The notes under the pieces are model-generated. The model searched no databases and was not told where the DNA came from. It was given only the letters and a program-made list of their open reading frames with translations. Below are positions 7,172-13,934 of a stretch of DNA of 16,088 bases, piece after piece. Every line of letters begins with the position of its first letter. Within the stretch, counting starts at the first letter, position 1. The position numbers and the translations under genes are program-made. This DNA comes from Burkholderiales bacterium (GTDB taxonomy: Bacteria > Pseudomonadota > Gammaproteobacteria > Burkholderiales > SG8-39), in contig CAKKSJ010000244.1 of the NCBI GenBank assembly GCA_919902965.1, positions 1 through 16,088 on the forward strand. Reading direction: 5' to 3'.

Positions 7172-8607
7172 CAGGCTTTGGTTTCCTGTTTCAATTGCAG
7201 GGACTTGTACTCGAGGAATTCCTCCAGTCCGAAGCGGCCCAGCTCGCGCCCGTTGCCCGATTGCTTGAAACCGCCGAAGGGCGCGCGCAGGTTGAACGGG
7301 CCGCCGTTGATGTCCACCTGGCCGGTACGCATGCGCCTGGCTATTTTCTGCGCGTGTTCCTCATCTTTCGACCACACGCCGCCGCCCAGTCCGTAGGGCG
7401 AGTTGTTGGCGATGCGCACGGCCTCGTCCTCGTCCTTGTAGGTGATGATGGACAGCACCGGTCCGAAGATCTCTTCCTGGGCGATGATCGCGTCGGGCTG
7501 GACCCGGCCGAAGATGGTGGGCTTGACGTAATAGCCTTTGGGCAGGCCCTCGGGCGCGTCCGCCCCACCGGCGAGCAGTTGCGCGCCGCCCTCGATGCCT
7601 TTGCGGATGTAGCCGCGCACGCGCTCGCGCTGCAGTTCCGACACCAGCGGTCCGAGCTTGGCCGTGCCGGCGAATGGGTCGCCAACGGTGAAAGTCTTGG
7701 CAACTTCAACCGCGATTTGCGCCGCTTCTTCGTATTTGCTCTCGGGCACCAGCAGGCGCGTGTGCGCCGAGCAGGTCTGGCCGGAATTGAGGAAACACGC
7801 GTTGATCGTGCCCTTGACCGCAGCGGGGAGATCGGCGTCTTCGAGCACGACCGCCGCCGATTTTCCGCCCAGTTCCAGGGCCACGCGTTTCACCGTAGCC
7901 GAAGCGAGTTCGGACACGCGCTTGCCCGCGCGGGTGGAGCCGGTGAAAGACACCATGTCCACCTGCGCGTGCGCCGCCATGGCTTCGCCGACCACCGGGC
8001 CGTAGCCTGTGACCAGGTTGAACACGCCCGCGGGCAGTCCGGCGGCATGGATGATTTCCGCCAGCACGAAGGCGTTGAGCGGTGCCACTTCCGACGGCTT
8101 GAGCACGACGCTGCAACCGGCCGCAAGCGCTGCTGCGACCTTGGCCGCGATCTGGTGCAGCGGGTAGTTCCATGGCGTGATCGCCGCGACCACGCCCACC
8201 GGCTCGCGCAGGATCAGCGAATTGCCGACTTTCTCTTCGAACGCGAAGCTTGCCAGCATCTTGGCGTACATGCCGAAGGTCGCGGTGGGCGAGCCCGCCT
8301 GGATCATGGTGGCGAGTTTCACCGGCATGCCCACTTCGCCGGCGATCAGCTTGCCGATCTCCTCCATGCGCGCTTTCAGGCCTTCGTGGATTTTCTGCAA
8401 ATAGGCGGCGCGTTCTGCGGCAGGCGTTGCGGCCCAGCCCTCAAATGCGGCGCGCGCCGCCGCGACAGCGGCATCGACGTCCTCCGGCGTGCCCTCGGGC
8501 ACGCGCCCCATGACTTCCTCGGTCGAGGCGTTGATGACGTCGATGAACCTGCCGCTTTTGGGCGTGGTCCATAGACCGTTGATGTAAAGCATGTCGCGAG
8601 CTAGCAT
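7171..8607 (-). CDS. NAD(P)-dependent aldehyde dehydrogenase
   Basis: This enzyme oxidises an aldehyde to the carboxylic acid with NAD(P)+. At 478 residues it is full length for the ALDH superfamily. Key residues are all present: N147 in TPWNYPL, K170 in VLKPSE, the FTGST turn (221-225), the general base E245 in LELGGKS, and the nucleophile C279 in NSGQTCSA. The C-terminal EEIFGPVLSI and NSPYGLGGGVWS segments are also normal. The chosen ATG (8607) has GGGA about 8 nt upstream; ATG 8592 is a possible alternative. It overlaps the first MaoC gene by one base and lies 71 nt downstream of the thioesterase gene, in the same direction. It resembles the broad-specificity group (NAD-dependent, aliphatic or aromatic aldehydes). 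The exact aldehyde is not determinable. Confidence 0.9.
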   Translation of the reverse strand: MLARDMLYINGLWTTPKSGRFIDVINASTEEVMGRVPEGTPEDVDAAVAAARAAFEGWAATPAAERAAYLQKIHEGLKARMEEIGKLIAGEVGMPVKLATMIQAGSPTATFGMYAKMLASFAFEEKVGNSLILREPVGVVAAITPWNYPLHQIAAKVAAALAAGCSVVLKPSEVAPLNAFVLAEIIHAAGLPAGVFNLVTGYGPVVGEAMAAHAQVDMVSFTGSTRAGKRVSELASATVKRVALELGGKSAAVVLEDADLPAAVKGTINACFLNSGQTCSAHTRLLVPESKYEEAAQIAVEVAKTFTVGDPFAGTAKLGPLVSELQRERVRGYIRKGIEGGAQLLAGGADAPEGLPKGYYVKPTIFGRVQPDAIIAQEEIFGPVLSIITYKDEDEAVRIANNSPYGLGGGVWSKDEEHAQKIARRMRTGQVDINGGPFNLRAPFGGFKQSGNGRELGRFGLEEFLEYKSLQLKQETKA

Positions 8608-8678
8608 GGATGTTCCCGATGGTGGAAGAGGAGGAAGGCGGCCATTTTAACCGATCGCCGCCGGCGCCCGGCCTGTCG

Positions 8679-9113
8679 CTACTGCGGCGCGACGCGCTCG
8701 TAGCCGATGATTTTCTGACGCAGCGGTTCTGGCAGGGGAACGGATTTCCTGCTTGCCGGATCGGCGTTGACATAAATCAGTTCGCCGCTGACCAGGTGCG
8801 TATCGCCGCGCCAGATCTCCAGCAGGAACTGCATGCTGGAGCGCCCCAGGCGCGCGGTGCGGCCGTGTATGTCGAGGAAATCGTCGAATTCGGCCGAGCC
8901 GAGGTACACCGCGGTGGCTTTGACCGCAAACATGTCGGTGGCGTAGGCTTTGACGAAACCGTCCGGATAGTCGATGCCGATGGCGCGCCAGTACTCGGTG
9001 ATCGCGACGTCGAAATAGAGGAAATAATTGCCGTTAAACACGATGCCCTGCCGGTCCACTTCCGCCCAGCGCACCCGCAGCCTGTGGCAAAAAACAAATT
9101 GTTCGCGTGCCAT
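8679..9113 (-). CDS. Acyl-CoA thioesterase, 4HBT/YbgC type
   Basis: This hotdog-fold thioesterase hydrolyses acyl-CoA or hydroxybenzoyl-CoA-type thioesters. It is 144 residues, normal for the family. The signature is at the N-terminus: VRWAEVDRQGIVFNGNYFLYFD, whose DxxGIVFxxxY core carries the catalytic Asp and the helix that binds CoA. The frame stays open upstream to 9248. However, the extra residues are low in family likeness and the predicted promoter (9147-9175) lies inside them, so the start is ATG 9113, or ATG 9122 just before it. GGA lies about 8 nt upstream of 9113. It precedes the ALDH-MaoC-MaoC genes and may be in their operon, releasing CoA from products or dead-end acyl-CoAs. Confidence 0.85.
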   Translation of the reverse strand: MAREQFVFCHRLRVRWAEVDRQGIVFNGNYFLYFDVAITEYWRAIGIDYPDGFVKAYATDMFAVKATAVYLGSAEFDDFLDIHGRTARLGRSSMQFLLEIWRGDTHLVSGELIYVNADPASRKSVPLPEPLRQKIIGYERVAPQ

Positions 9114-9146
9114 TGCCTGCATCCCCGTTTGCTTTTGGAGCGCCGT

Positions 9147-9175
9147 ACTATAGGCGGAAGACGGGCTGCGGGCAA
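9147..9175 (-). promoter_or_regulatory. Predicted sigma-70 promoter of the thioesterase operon
   Basis: On the minus strand, TTGCCC (9175-9170) and TATAGT (9152-9147) are 17 bp apart, the optimal spacing. Transcription would start near 9140, about 27 nt before the ATG at 9113. This rules out the longer N-terminal extension. Confidence 0.6.
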
Positions 9176-9197
9176 GGTGCAGCCTAGTTCTGCGGGC

Positions 9198-9246
9198 TGT
9201 TAAGTTCCGAGTTCTCTGTATTGTTTTTCGGTTCTTGTTAAGCTCC
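9198..9246. repeat. Pair of 11-bp direct repeats upstream of the thioesterase promoter
   Basis: TGTTAAGTTCC (9198-9208) recurs as TGTTAAGCTCC (9236-9246), with one mismatch and a 38-bp period. They sit 20-70 bp upstream of the thioesterase promoter, so they could be regulator sites. The length is short enough for chance. Confidence 0.25.
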
Positions 9247-9336
9247 ATTTATACAGGCCGTCGAAATAGGTGCCGTGGACGGCGCCAACTGGTTGAGCTA
9301 CGGTGTTCTCGATCACTATCGCACGCAAGCGCGTAC

Positions 9337-9669
9337 TCAACCTATCTCGACGATCTTCTCTCCCGCAGCCAGTAACGCCATCGCTGCGGGGAAGGTATTG
9401 CCGAATACCTTTTGTAGCTGGCGGTTGGTTACGTTTCCAGAGGTAACCCAGAGCAATTGCGGCGGCGTGCCGTAGCGACTGACCAGCTCGACAAAATCGC
9501 TGTCTTTGCTGATGAGCACCACTTTGGCATGTTGGGCCGCTTTGAATATTTCGCCGTCTGTCGAATCTCTCAACCCCAAATCGCGCAGAGAGACTGCCTC
9601 GACATCAAACTGAACCGATAGCCATTTTGCCAGGCTGGGCGGCAGCTGGGCATCGACCCAGAATTTCAT
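9337..9669 (-). CDS. DUF5615 PIN-like toxin candidate
   Basis: This is a small protein of 110 residues of the DUF5615 (Mut7-C/PIN-like) family. It begins with MKFWVDAQLPPSLAKWL, whose early Asp (D6) matches the first acidic residue of PIN-like nuclease sites. A second acidic cluster is LISKDSDFVEL (about 52-62), again typical of the family. Partnered with a DUF433 protein it is predicted to be the toxin (RNase) half of a toxin-antitoxin module. The four-base overlap ATGA with the upstream gene (9666-9669) shows translational coupling, antitoxin first. Biochemical proof for this family is thin, so the toxin role is inferred from family association and context. Confidence 0.8.
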   Translation of the reverse strand: MKFWVDAQLPPSLAKWLSVQFDVEAVSLRDLGLRDSTDGEIFKAAQHAKVVLISKDSDFVELVSRYGTPPQLLWVTSGNVTNRQLQKVFGNTFPAAMALLAAGEKIVEIG

Positions 9670-9893
9670 GCCGCAAGGTGCACTATGTCGCTACGGCGCG
9701 CGGCAAATTGCAGGCAGGCGAGAATGTCGTCGCGCTCAAGATCCGGGAAATCAGCCAAAACCTCATCCATGCTTACGCCTTCACCCAGCATTTCGAGGAT
9801 GTCGCTCACGCGGATACGCATGCCGCGGATGCAGGGCTTGCCACCGCACTTTCCCGGTTCAATCGTGATTCGGCCTAGCAGGCTCGCATTCAT
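9666..9893 (-). CDS. DUF433 antitoxin candidate
   Basis: This is a 75-residue DUF433 protein. The family mark is GKPCIRGMRIRVSDILEML (about 18-36), followed by the short helical segment SMDEVLADFPDLERDDILACL, which matches the usual DUF433 winged-helix-like domain. AGGAG lies 8 nt before the ATG. It is the first gene of the pair and overlaps the DUF5615 gene by 4 nt, the standard antitoxin-toxin order. Such antitoxins often repress their own promoter, which here would lie in 9894-9960. The family and pairing are clear; activity is inferred. Confidence 0.85.
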   Translation of the reverse strand: MNASLLGRITIEPGKCGGKPCIRGMRIRVSDILEMLGEGVSMDEVLADFPDLERDDILACLQFAARRSDIVHLAA

Positions 9894-9974
9894 GATTTCC
9901 GCTCCTGGCTATTGAACGTCTGGGGAATATGGTACCACCGAGGACATGCCCCGACGTACCCCTGAGCCTTACCT

Positions 9975-9989
9975 GGGTCATATGAGCCC
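9975..9989. promoter_or_regulatory. Near-perfect palindrome in a divergent intergenic region
   Basis: GGGTCATATGAGCCC is an inverted repeat with a one-base bulge, between the divergent DUF433 gene and the transporter operon. It is a possible operator for either the autoregulated toxin-antitoxin pair or the transporter. Confidence 0.25.
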
Positions 9990-10037
9990 GCCCCAGATGG
10001 ACGGCCCAGATTGGACGTGGACAGCCAGCGCCGAAAC

Positions 10038-10053
10038 TGGCAGCATAGACGCA
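10038..10053 (+). promoter_or_regulatory. Possible sigma-54 promoter of the transporter operon
   Basis: TGGCAGCATAGACGCA keeps the GG and GC dinucleotides of the -24/-12 consensus (TGGCACG-N4-TTGCW) at the right distance, but misses other positions. Start would be near 10064. No good sigma-70 pair was found just upstream of the gene. Weak evidence. Confidence 0.25.
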
Positions 10054-10111
10054 CAAAAATACTGTCCAGGCCGTGTGCCCAGGGAGTGGCGCCGGTCACC
10101 GTCGTTTTTCT

Positions 10112-10119
10112 AAGGAGGT
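10112..10119 (+). promoter_or_regulatory. Strong ribosome binding site of the binding protein
   Basis: AAGGAGGT is a full match to the anti-Shine-Dalgarno sequence, 4 nt before ATG 10124. It fixes the start at 10124 and not at the in-frame ATG 10073, and fits the high level needed for a periplasmic binding protein. Confidence 0.85.
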
Positions 10120-10123
10120 CATC

Positions 10124-11347
10124 ATGTCTAGCAAGCTGCTGCTTACCGCAGTAGCCGCGCTGGGGTTGGTTTTCAGCCAGGCGGTCTGGTCGCAAAACAT
10201 CAAAATCGCCATCCTTGGTCCCATGGCCTTCGTTCAGGGTGAAAACCACTGGGCCGGCGCCGAAATGGCGCGCGATGAAATCAACAAGGCAGGCGGCATC
10301 TCGGTCGGTGGCGCCAAGCACCAGGTCGAGATCGTCAAGATCGACACCAATGAAATCCAGAGCGTGCCCGACGCCACCAATGCCATTGAGCGCGCGATCT
10401 CGCGCGACAAAGTGGATTTCCTGATTGGCGGCTTCCGCTCCGAGGCGGTGCTGGCGATGCAGGAAGTCGCGATGGACGCGAAGAAGCTGTTTCTCGGCGC
10501 CGGCGCGGCCGATGCCAAGCTGACCGAGAACGTGACCAAGGACTACGAGCGCTACAAGTACTGGTTCCGCGTCACGCCGACCAAGTCGGCTGACCTCGCG
10601 AAAACGGTGTTTACCGTACTGGGCGCCGTTGGCGCCCAGATCCGCGCCGACCTGAAGAAAGAAATGCCGAAGGTCGCGATCCTGTCCGAAAAGGCGGCGT
10701 GGACGGAGGCGTTGGTCAAGGTGGCACAGGCCAACCTGCCGAAGATGAAAATGGAGGTGGTCGGTACCTGGCAGCCCTCGCCGATAGCGACCGATGTCAC
10801 CGCCGAGCTCTCGGCGATCAAGCGCAGCGGCGCCGACATCGTATTCACCATCGTATCCGGTCCGATGGGTATCGTGCTGGGGCGGCAGATGGGCGAGTTG
10901 CAGTTGCCCGCGGTCGCGTTCGGCATCAACGTCGAGGCGCAGAAAGACGGCTTCTGGCAGGCCACCGCCGGCAAGGGCAACTACGTCGCCACCCTGGATA
11001 CCTATGCCGACGTGGAAACGACGCCGAAGACGATTCCTTTCGTGAAGGCGTTCAAGGAACGTTACAAGAAGTCGCCGACCTACAATGCCGGGACCTACGA
11101 TTCCATTCATATACTCAAGGTCGCCATCGAGCAAGCGGGCAGCATCGATGCCAACAAGCTGATCCCGGTGATCGAGAAAATGGAACACGTGGGTGCCGGC
11201 GGGACGCAGAGCTGGGACAAGAGCCACGATCTGATCTGGGCGGTGGGCAAGACCTCCGGCATCGCGGTGCAGTGGCAGGACGGGCAGAAGGTCGCGTTCT
11301 GGCCGCCGCAAACCAAGGGCATGAAACCATTCAAGATGCCCAAGTAG
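10124..11347 (+). CDS. Branched-chain-type ABC transporter substrate-binding protein
   Basis: This periplasmic binding protein belongs to the Leu/Ile/Val (type I, HAAT) family and has 407 residues. It begins with a Sec signal peptide: Lys4, a hydrophobic core (LLLTAVAALGLVF) and probable cleavage near residues 20-24 before NIKIAILGP. The first strand and the following GAEMARDEINKAGGI helix are typical of the family. The protein has both lobes (for example FLIGGFRSEAVLAMQE and ADIVFTIVSGPMGIVLGRQM). The start is fixed by an AAGGAGGT site, and the gene ends with two consecutive in-frame stops (TAG TAA). It leads an operon with livH and livM, with a hairpin in the 54-nt gap. The neighbouring acyl-CoA ligase and hydratases suggest an organic acid as ligand in place of an amino acid; this is inference. 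Confidence 0.9.
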   Translation: MSSKLLLTAVAALGLVFSQAVWSQNIKIAILGPMAFVQGENHWAGAEMARDEINKAGGISVGGAKHQVEIVKIDTNEIQSVPDATNAIERAISRDKVDFLIGGFRSEAVLAMQEVAMDAKKLFLGAGAADAKLTENVTKDYERYKYWFRVTPTKSADLAKTVFTVLGAVGAQIRADLKKEMPKVAILSEKAAWTEALVKVAQANLPKMKMEVVGTWQPSPIATDVTAELSAIKRSGADIVFTIVSGPMGIVLGRQMGELQLPAVAFGINVEAQKDGFWQATAGKGNYVATLDTYADVETTPKTIPFVKAFKERYKKSPTYNAGTYDSIHILKVAIEQAGSIDANKLIPVIEKMEHVGAGGTQSWDKSHDLIWAVGKTSGIAVQWQDGQKVAFWPPQTKGMKPFKMPK

Positions 11348-11366
11348 TAAGCTCTTAGCTGCGCGG

Positions 11367-11394
11367 TCTCCCTCTGTCTGCGGAAAGAGGGAGA
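11367..11394 (+). promoter_or_regulatory. Hairpin covering the livH ribosome binding site
   Basis: TCTCCCTCT (11367-11375) pairs perfectly over 9 bp with AGAGGGAGA (11386-11394), with a 10-nt loop. The right arm contains the purine-rich ribosome binding site of livH (ATG at 11402). The hairpin should lower permease translation relative to the binding protein and may also protect the upstream mRNA from 3' decay. It has no T-run, so it is not a full terminator. Confidence 0.55.
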
Positions 11395-11401
11395 TCCAGC
11401 C

Positions 11402-12271
11402 ATGTTCCAGGACATCCTAATCAGCGGGCTGGTCAATAGCGGCGTGTACGCGCTGCTTGCCTTGGGCTTTTCGCTCATATTCGGTGTGGCGCGCATCGTC
11501 AACATCGCGCATACGGCCTTTTACATGCTTGCCGCCTACGCGCTCTACGGCTTGCTGGTCGTTGCCAAGTTTCCGCTTTTGCTTGCCATTCCGCTGGCCG
11601 TGGTCGCCGTGGTGGCCTTGTCCATGGTCTGCTACAAGCTGGTGATCGAACCGGTACGACAGCACGAGTCGGCGGTGCTGATCGCCACCATCGCGCTGGC
11701 GCTGATCTTCCAGGAAACCCTGTTGGTATCGTTCGGCGGACATTTCCTCGGCATTCCCAATGCGGTCGAAGGCGTCGTTTCCATCATCGGCGTGCGCGTG
11801 TCCTATCAGCGCCTGATCGTGCTCGCGGTAGTGGCGCTGACACTGGTGGCGACCTGGTATCTGCTCAATCGCACCCGCCTCGGCTTGGCGATCCGCACCG
11901 CCGCCAACGATCAGGAAATCGCCAATCTCATGGGCATTAACGTCGGGCGCGTGGCCATGTACACCGTGGGCATTTCCGTGGCCCTGGCGGCGATCGCCGG
12001 CGTGGTGGTCGCGCCGGTGTTCGTGGTGGATCCGCTGATGTGGCTCGCACCACTCGTGACCATGCTCGCCATCGTCGTGCTTGGCGGCCTGGGCAGCCTG
12101 AAGGGCAGTGTGATCGGCGCTTTCATCATCGGCTATGTCGAGGCGATCACCGTGTTCGCAGTGCCCTCGGGCTCCTACCTGAAGGGCGCGGTGGCGCTGT
12201 CCATCATGATCGTGGTGTTGCTGATCCGGCCGGAGGGCCTGTTCGGCGTGGTATTCGAGGAGGAACGGTGA
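11402..12271 (+). CDS. livH: Branched-chain-type ABC transporter permease LivH
   Basis: This inner-membrane permease of the HAAT family has 289 residues, normal for LivH, with about eight hydrophobic helices. Typical LivH features are the N-terminal LVNSGVYALLALGFSLIFGVARIVNIAH segment and the later loop NRTRLGLAIRTAANDQEIANLMGIN (about 155-180), which holds the EAA-like contact with the ATPases. A C-terminal GGLGSLKGSVIGAFIIGYVE segment is also family-typical. Its ribosome site lies in a hairpin stem. It ends in a 4-nt overlap (GTGA) with livM. Together with LivM it forms the channel driven by LivG and LivF, which are encoded convergently 1.7 kb downstream. Confidence 0.93.
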   Translation: MFQDILISGLVNSGVYALLALGFSLIFGVARIVNIAHTAFYMLAAYALYGLLVVAKFPLLLAIPLAVVAVVALSMVCYKLVIEPVRQHESAVLIATIALALIFQETLLVSFGGHFLGIPNAVEGVVSIIGVRVSYQRLIVLAVVALTLVATWYLLNRTRLGLAIRTAANDQEIANLMGINVGRVAMYTVGISVALAAIAGVVVAPVFVVDPLMWLAPLVTMLAIVVLGGLGSLKGSVIGAFIIGYVEAITVFAVPSGSYLKGAVALSIMIVVLLIRPEGLFGVVFEEER

Positions 12272-13317
12272 AAGCGCTGCTGGCCTTGCCGCAATGGCTG
12301 TGGGCGCAGTTGCGTCACGAGGTGCTGGTGCTGCCCAGCCGCAGTTTCGTGTTTTTCGCAGCGCTGCTGCTGCTCGCGCTGCCGCTGTTTTACGACGATC
12401 CTTATGTGCTGCGCATTATCACCATGACCGCGATATTCGCGATCTTCGCGGCGAGCTGGGATCTGCTCGCCGGCTTCACCGGCCAGGTGAATTTCGGCCA
12501 CGCTCTATTCTTTGGTGTCGGCGCCTACACCTCGGCGCTGCTGTCCCACCACCTGGGCTGGGCGCCCTGGCTCACCGTGCCGTCGGGCGCCGCGCTGGCC
12601 ATGCTGACGGGATTCCTGGTCGGCATCCCCTGCCTGCGGCTGCGCGGCTCTTATCTGTCTCTGGCGACACTCGCATTCCCGCTGATCCTGACCGGCCTGC
12701 TGTTCGCGTTTCCGGATTTTTCCGGTGGCGAACTGGGCGTATCCGGGCTCAGGCGCATCGTGGTGAGTTCAGTCGGCAATTATTATGTGGCCATCGTGCT
12801 GATGCTGCTGCTGTGCTTCGGCCTCTGGAAAATCGGCGACTCGAACACTGGCTTGATATTTCACGCAATACGTGAGGACGAAGTCGCCTGCCGCGCCTCG
12901 GGCATTAACACCACGCGCTACAAGCTGCTCGCATTCGCCTTGTCGGGACTGTTCGCCGGCCTTGCCGGAGCACTGTATGCGCACTTCATGCGCGTCGCCG
13001 GCCCGTCCTCGCTGGAGGTGGCGCTGTCGTTCCAAGTGGTGATCTGGGGCATTTTCGGTGGCATCGCCACCATCTACGGTCCGGTGCTGGCGGTGTTTAT
13101 TTTGTATCCGCTCACGGAAATCCTGGCGAATATCGACCTGTTCAAAGAAATCCGCCTGCTGATGTTCGCGGTGATCGTCCTGCTCGTCCTGCTGTTCATG
13201 CCGCGGGGGCTCACGCCGTGGATACGCGACAAAATCGAAATAGTCTGTCCGCGCTGCAAGAACCGCAATGTGTTTCGCCGCCATCAATGCCGTCTGTGCA
13301 GCGCGGAGTTGCGCTAG
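12268..13317 (+). CDS. livM: Branched-chain-type ABC transporter permease LivM with zinc-ribbon-like tail
   Basis: This is the second HAAT permease subunit, 349 residues from the GTG at 12268, which overlaps the livH stop; AGGAGG (12258-12263) lies just upstream. Family marks are the SWDLLAGFTGQVNFGHALFFGVGAYTSALL segment (about 62-91), the GIPCLRLRGSYLSLATLAF segment (about 116-134) and the cytoplasmic loop AIREDEVACRASGINTTRYK. About nine or ten hydrophobic helices are present. The last 30 residues are odd: after the final helix and a short basic linker comes CPRC-x11-CRLC, a two-CxxC pattern that looks like a rubredoxin-type zinc ribbon on the cytoplasmic side. Standard LivM proteins do not need it. 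It may bind a metal and stabilise or regulate the complex. Confidence 0.92.
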   Translation: MKALLALPQWLWAQLRHEVLVLPSRSFVFFAALLLLALPLFYDDPYVLRIITMTAIFAIFAASWDLLAGFTGQVNFGHALFFGVGAYTSALLSHHLGWAPWLTVPSGAALAMLTGFLVGIPCLRLRGSYLSLATLAFPLILTGLLFAFPDFSGGELGVSGLRRIVVSSVGNYYVAIVLMLLLCFGLWKIGDSNTGLIFHAIREDEVACRASGINTTRYKLLAFALSGLFAGLAGALYAHFMRVAGPSSLEVALSFQVVIWGIFGGIATIYGPVLAVFILYPLTEILANIDLFKEIRLLMFAVIVLLVLLFMPRGLTPWIRDKIEIVCPRCKNRNVFRRHQCRLCSAELR

Positions 13318-13390
13318 ATCGAAGCCTCGAATACCGCGACATGCCGATCTGTAGAGCTATCTCTAAGTTGGCCTAGCGTTCACCAAGACG

Positions 13391-13417
13391 TTGCCACGAA
13401 GTCGCACGCGCTATACT
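13391..13417 (+). promoter_or_regulatory. Predicted hicBA promoter
   Basis: TTGCCA (13391-13396) and TATACT (13412-13417) are spaced 15 bp apart, two short of ideal. Start near 13424 would leave an 18-nt leader containing GGAGG (13430-13434), 7 nt before the hicB ATG. A small inverted repeat, TAGAG-N4-CTCTA (13352-13365), lies upstream and could be an operator. Confidence 0.4.
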
Positions 13418-13441
13418 TATGTTTCACGCGGAGGCCGTAAC

Positions 13442-13633
13442 ATGAAAAGGATTAGCTTCACCTATTGGCGCGACGGGAAGTTCTACATTGGCTTTCTTAA
13501 TCAGTATCCTGACTATCAGACGCAGGGTACGAGCAAGAGCGAATTAACGGAGAACTTGAAAGACCTCCTAAAAGACATTGAATCTCGCGAAGTACCCTAT
13601 ATCCGCAAGGTGGAAGAACTCTTGGTCGCGTAA
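13442..13633 (+). CDS. hicB: HicB-family antitoxin
   Basis: This is a 63-residue HicB-like antitoxin. The domain covers the whole protein: an initial strand with a YWRDGKFYIGFLNQYPDYQTQG stretch (the usual HicB 'x-G-Y-x-P-G-x-x-TQG' strand pattern), then the SKSELTENLKDLLKDI helix and a PYIRKVEELLV strand. It is too short to carry the extra C-terminal DNA-binding helix-turn-helix or ribbon-helix-helix of many HicB proteins, so repression may need a different partner. The start is set by GGAGG 7 nt upstream of the ATG; the frame is open further upstream but has no ribosome site. It ends exactly at the ATG of the toxin gene. Its GC content is clearly lower than the flanking liv genes, suggesting acquisition by transfer. 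Confidence 0.85.
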   Translation: MKRISFTYWRDGKFYIGFLNQYPDYQTQGTSKSELTENLKDLLKDIESREVPYIRKVEELLVA

Positions 13634-13813
13634 ATGAAGAGACGCGAACTTATCAAGACACTCGAAAACATGGGCTGCACTTTGGTTCGCCACGGCGGGC
13701 GTCACGATTGGTATACCAACCCCGGTACAAAGCAATCTCAGCCCGTGCCACGACATAATGAGATCAATGGGCATTTGGCCAAGTCCATCATAAAGAAACT
13801 GGCCGGCGCCTGA
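13634..13813 (+). CDS. hicA: HicA-family mRNA interferase toxin
   Basis: This 59-residue protein of the HicA fold (double-stranded RNA-binding-like mRNA interferase) starts at the base after the hicB TAA. It reads MKRRELIKTLENMGC, then LVRHGGRHDWYTNP with the catalytic His region (RHGGRHD), and PVPRHNEINGHLAKSIIKKL, which are the family's conserved blocks. HicA toxins cut mRNA and tmRNA in a translation-independent manner, and HicB binds and blocks them. The order antitoxin-toxin is the reverse of E. coli hicAB but is common in this short subfamily. It lies between the two convergent halves of the transporter cluster. Confidence 0.85.
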   Translation: MKRRELIKTLENMGCTLVRHGGRHDWYTNPGTKQSQPVPRHNEINGHLAKSIIKKLAGA

Positions 13814-13934
13814 CCTGCGACTATTGGTACAACAGATATTTACCTTATGCCACGGAAGATCGCGTCGCGTCGTGGGACCGCTAGCATAGGACTGCGGTAG
13901 GCCACAGATAGATGAAACTCCGCGCCAACGACGA

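Noticed and set aside
7165..8574. Long plus-strand open frame opposite the aldehyde dehydrogenase
   Set aside because: Shadow of a gene with all catalytic residues intact; composition is Arg/His/Gly rich with no domain pattern.
9114..9248. N-terminal extension of the thioesterase to ATG 9248
   Set aside because: The added residues do not resemble the family and a good promoter lies inside them.
9269..9286. Possible hairpin GGTGCCG-TGGA-CGGCGCC downstream of the DUF5615 gene
   Set aside because: On the minus strand, where the transcript would need it, the stem has a mismatch, and no T-run follows.
9291..9342. Inverted repeat GGTTGAG...CTCAACC near the end of the DUF5615 gene
   Set aside because: The loop is over 30 nt and one arm has a bulge, so it is not a convincing terminator or binding site.
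9890..11311. Long minus-strand open frame opposite the binding protein
   Set aside because: Shadow frame; the plus strand has a signal peptide, a strong ribosome site and a complete family match.
13814..13934. Terminator between hicA and livF
   Set aside because: I looked for a stem with a T-run on either strand in the convergent gap and saw none convincing.
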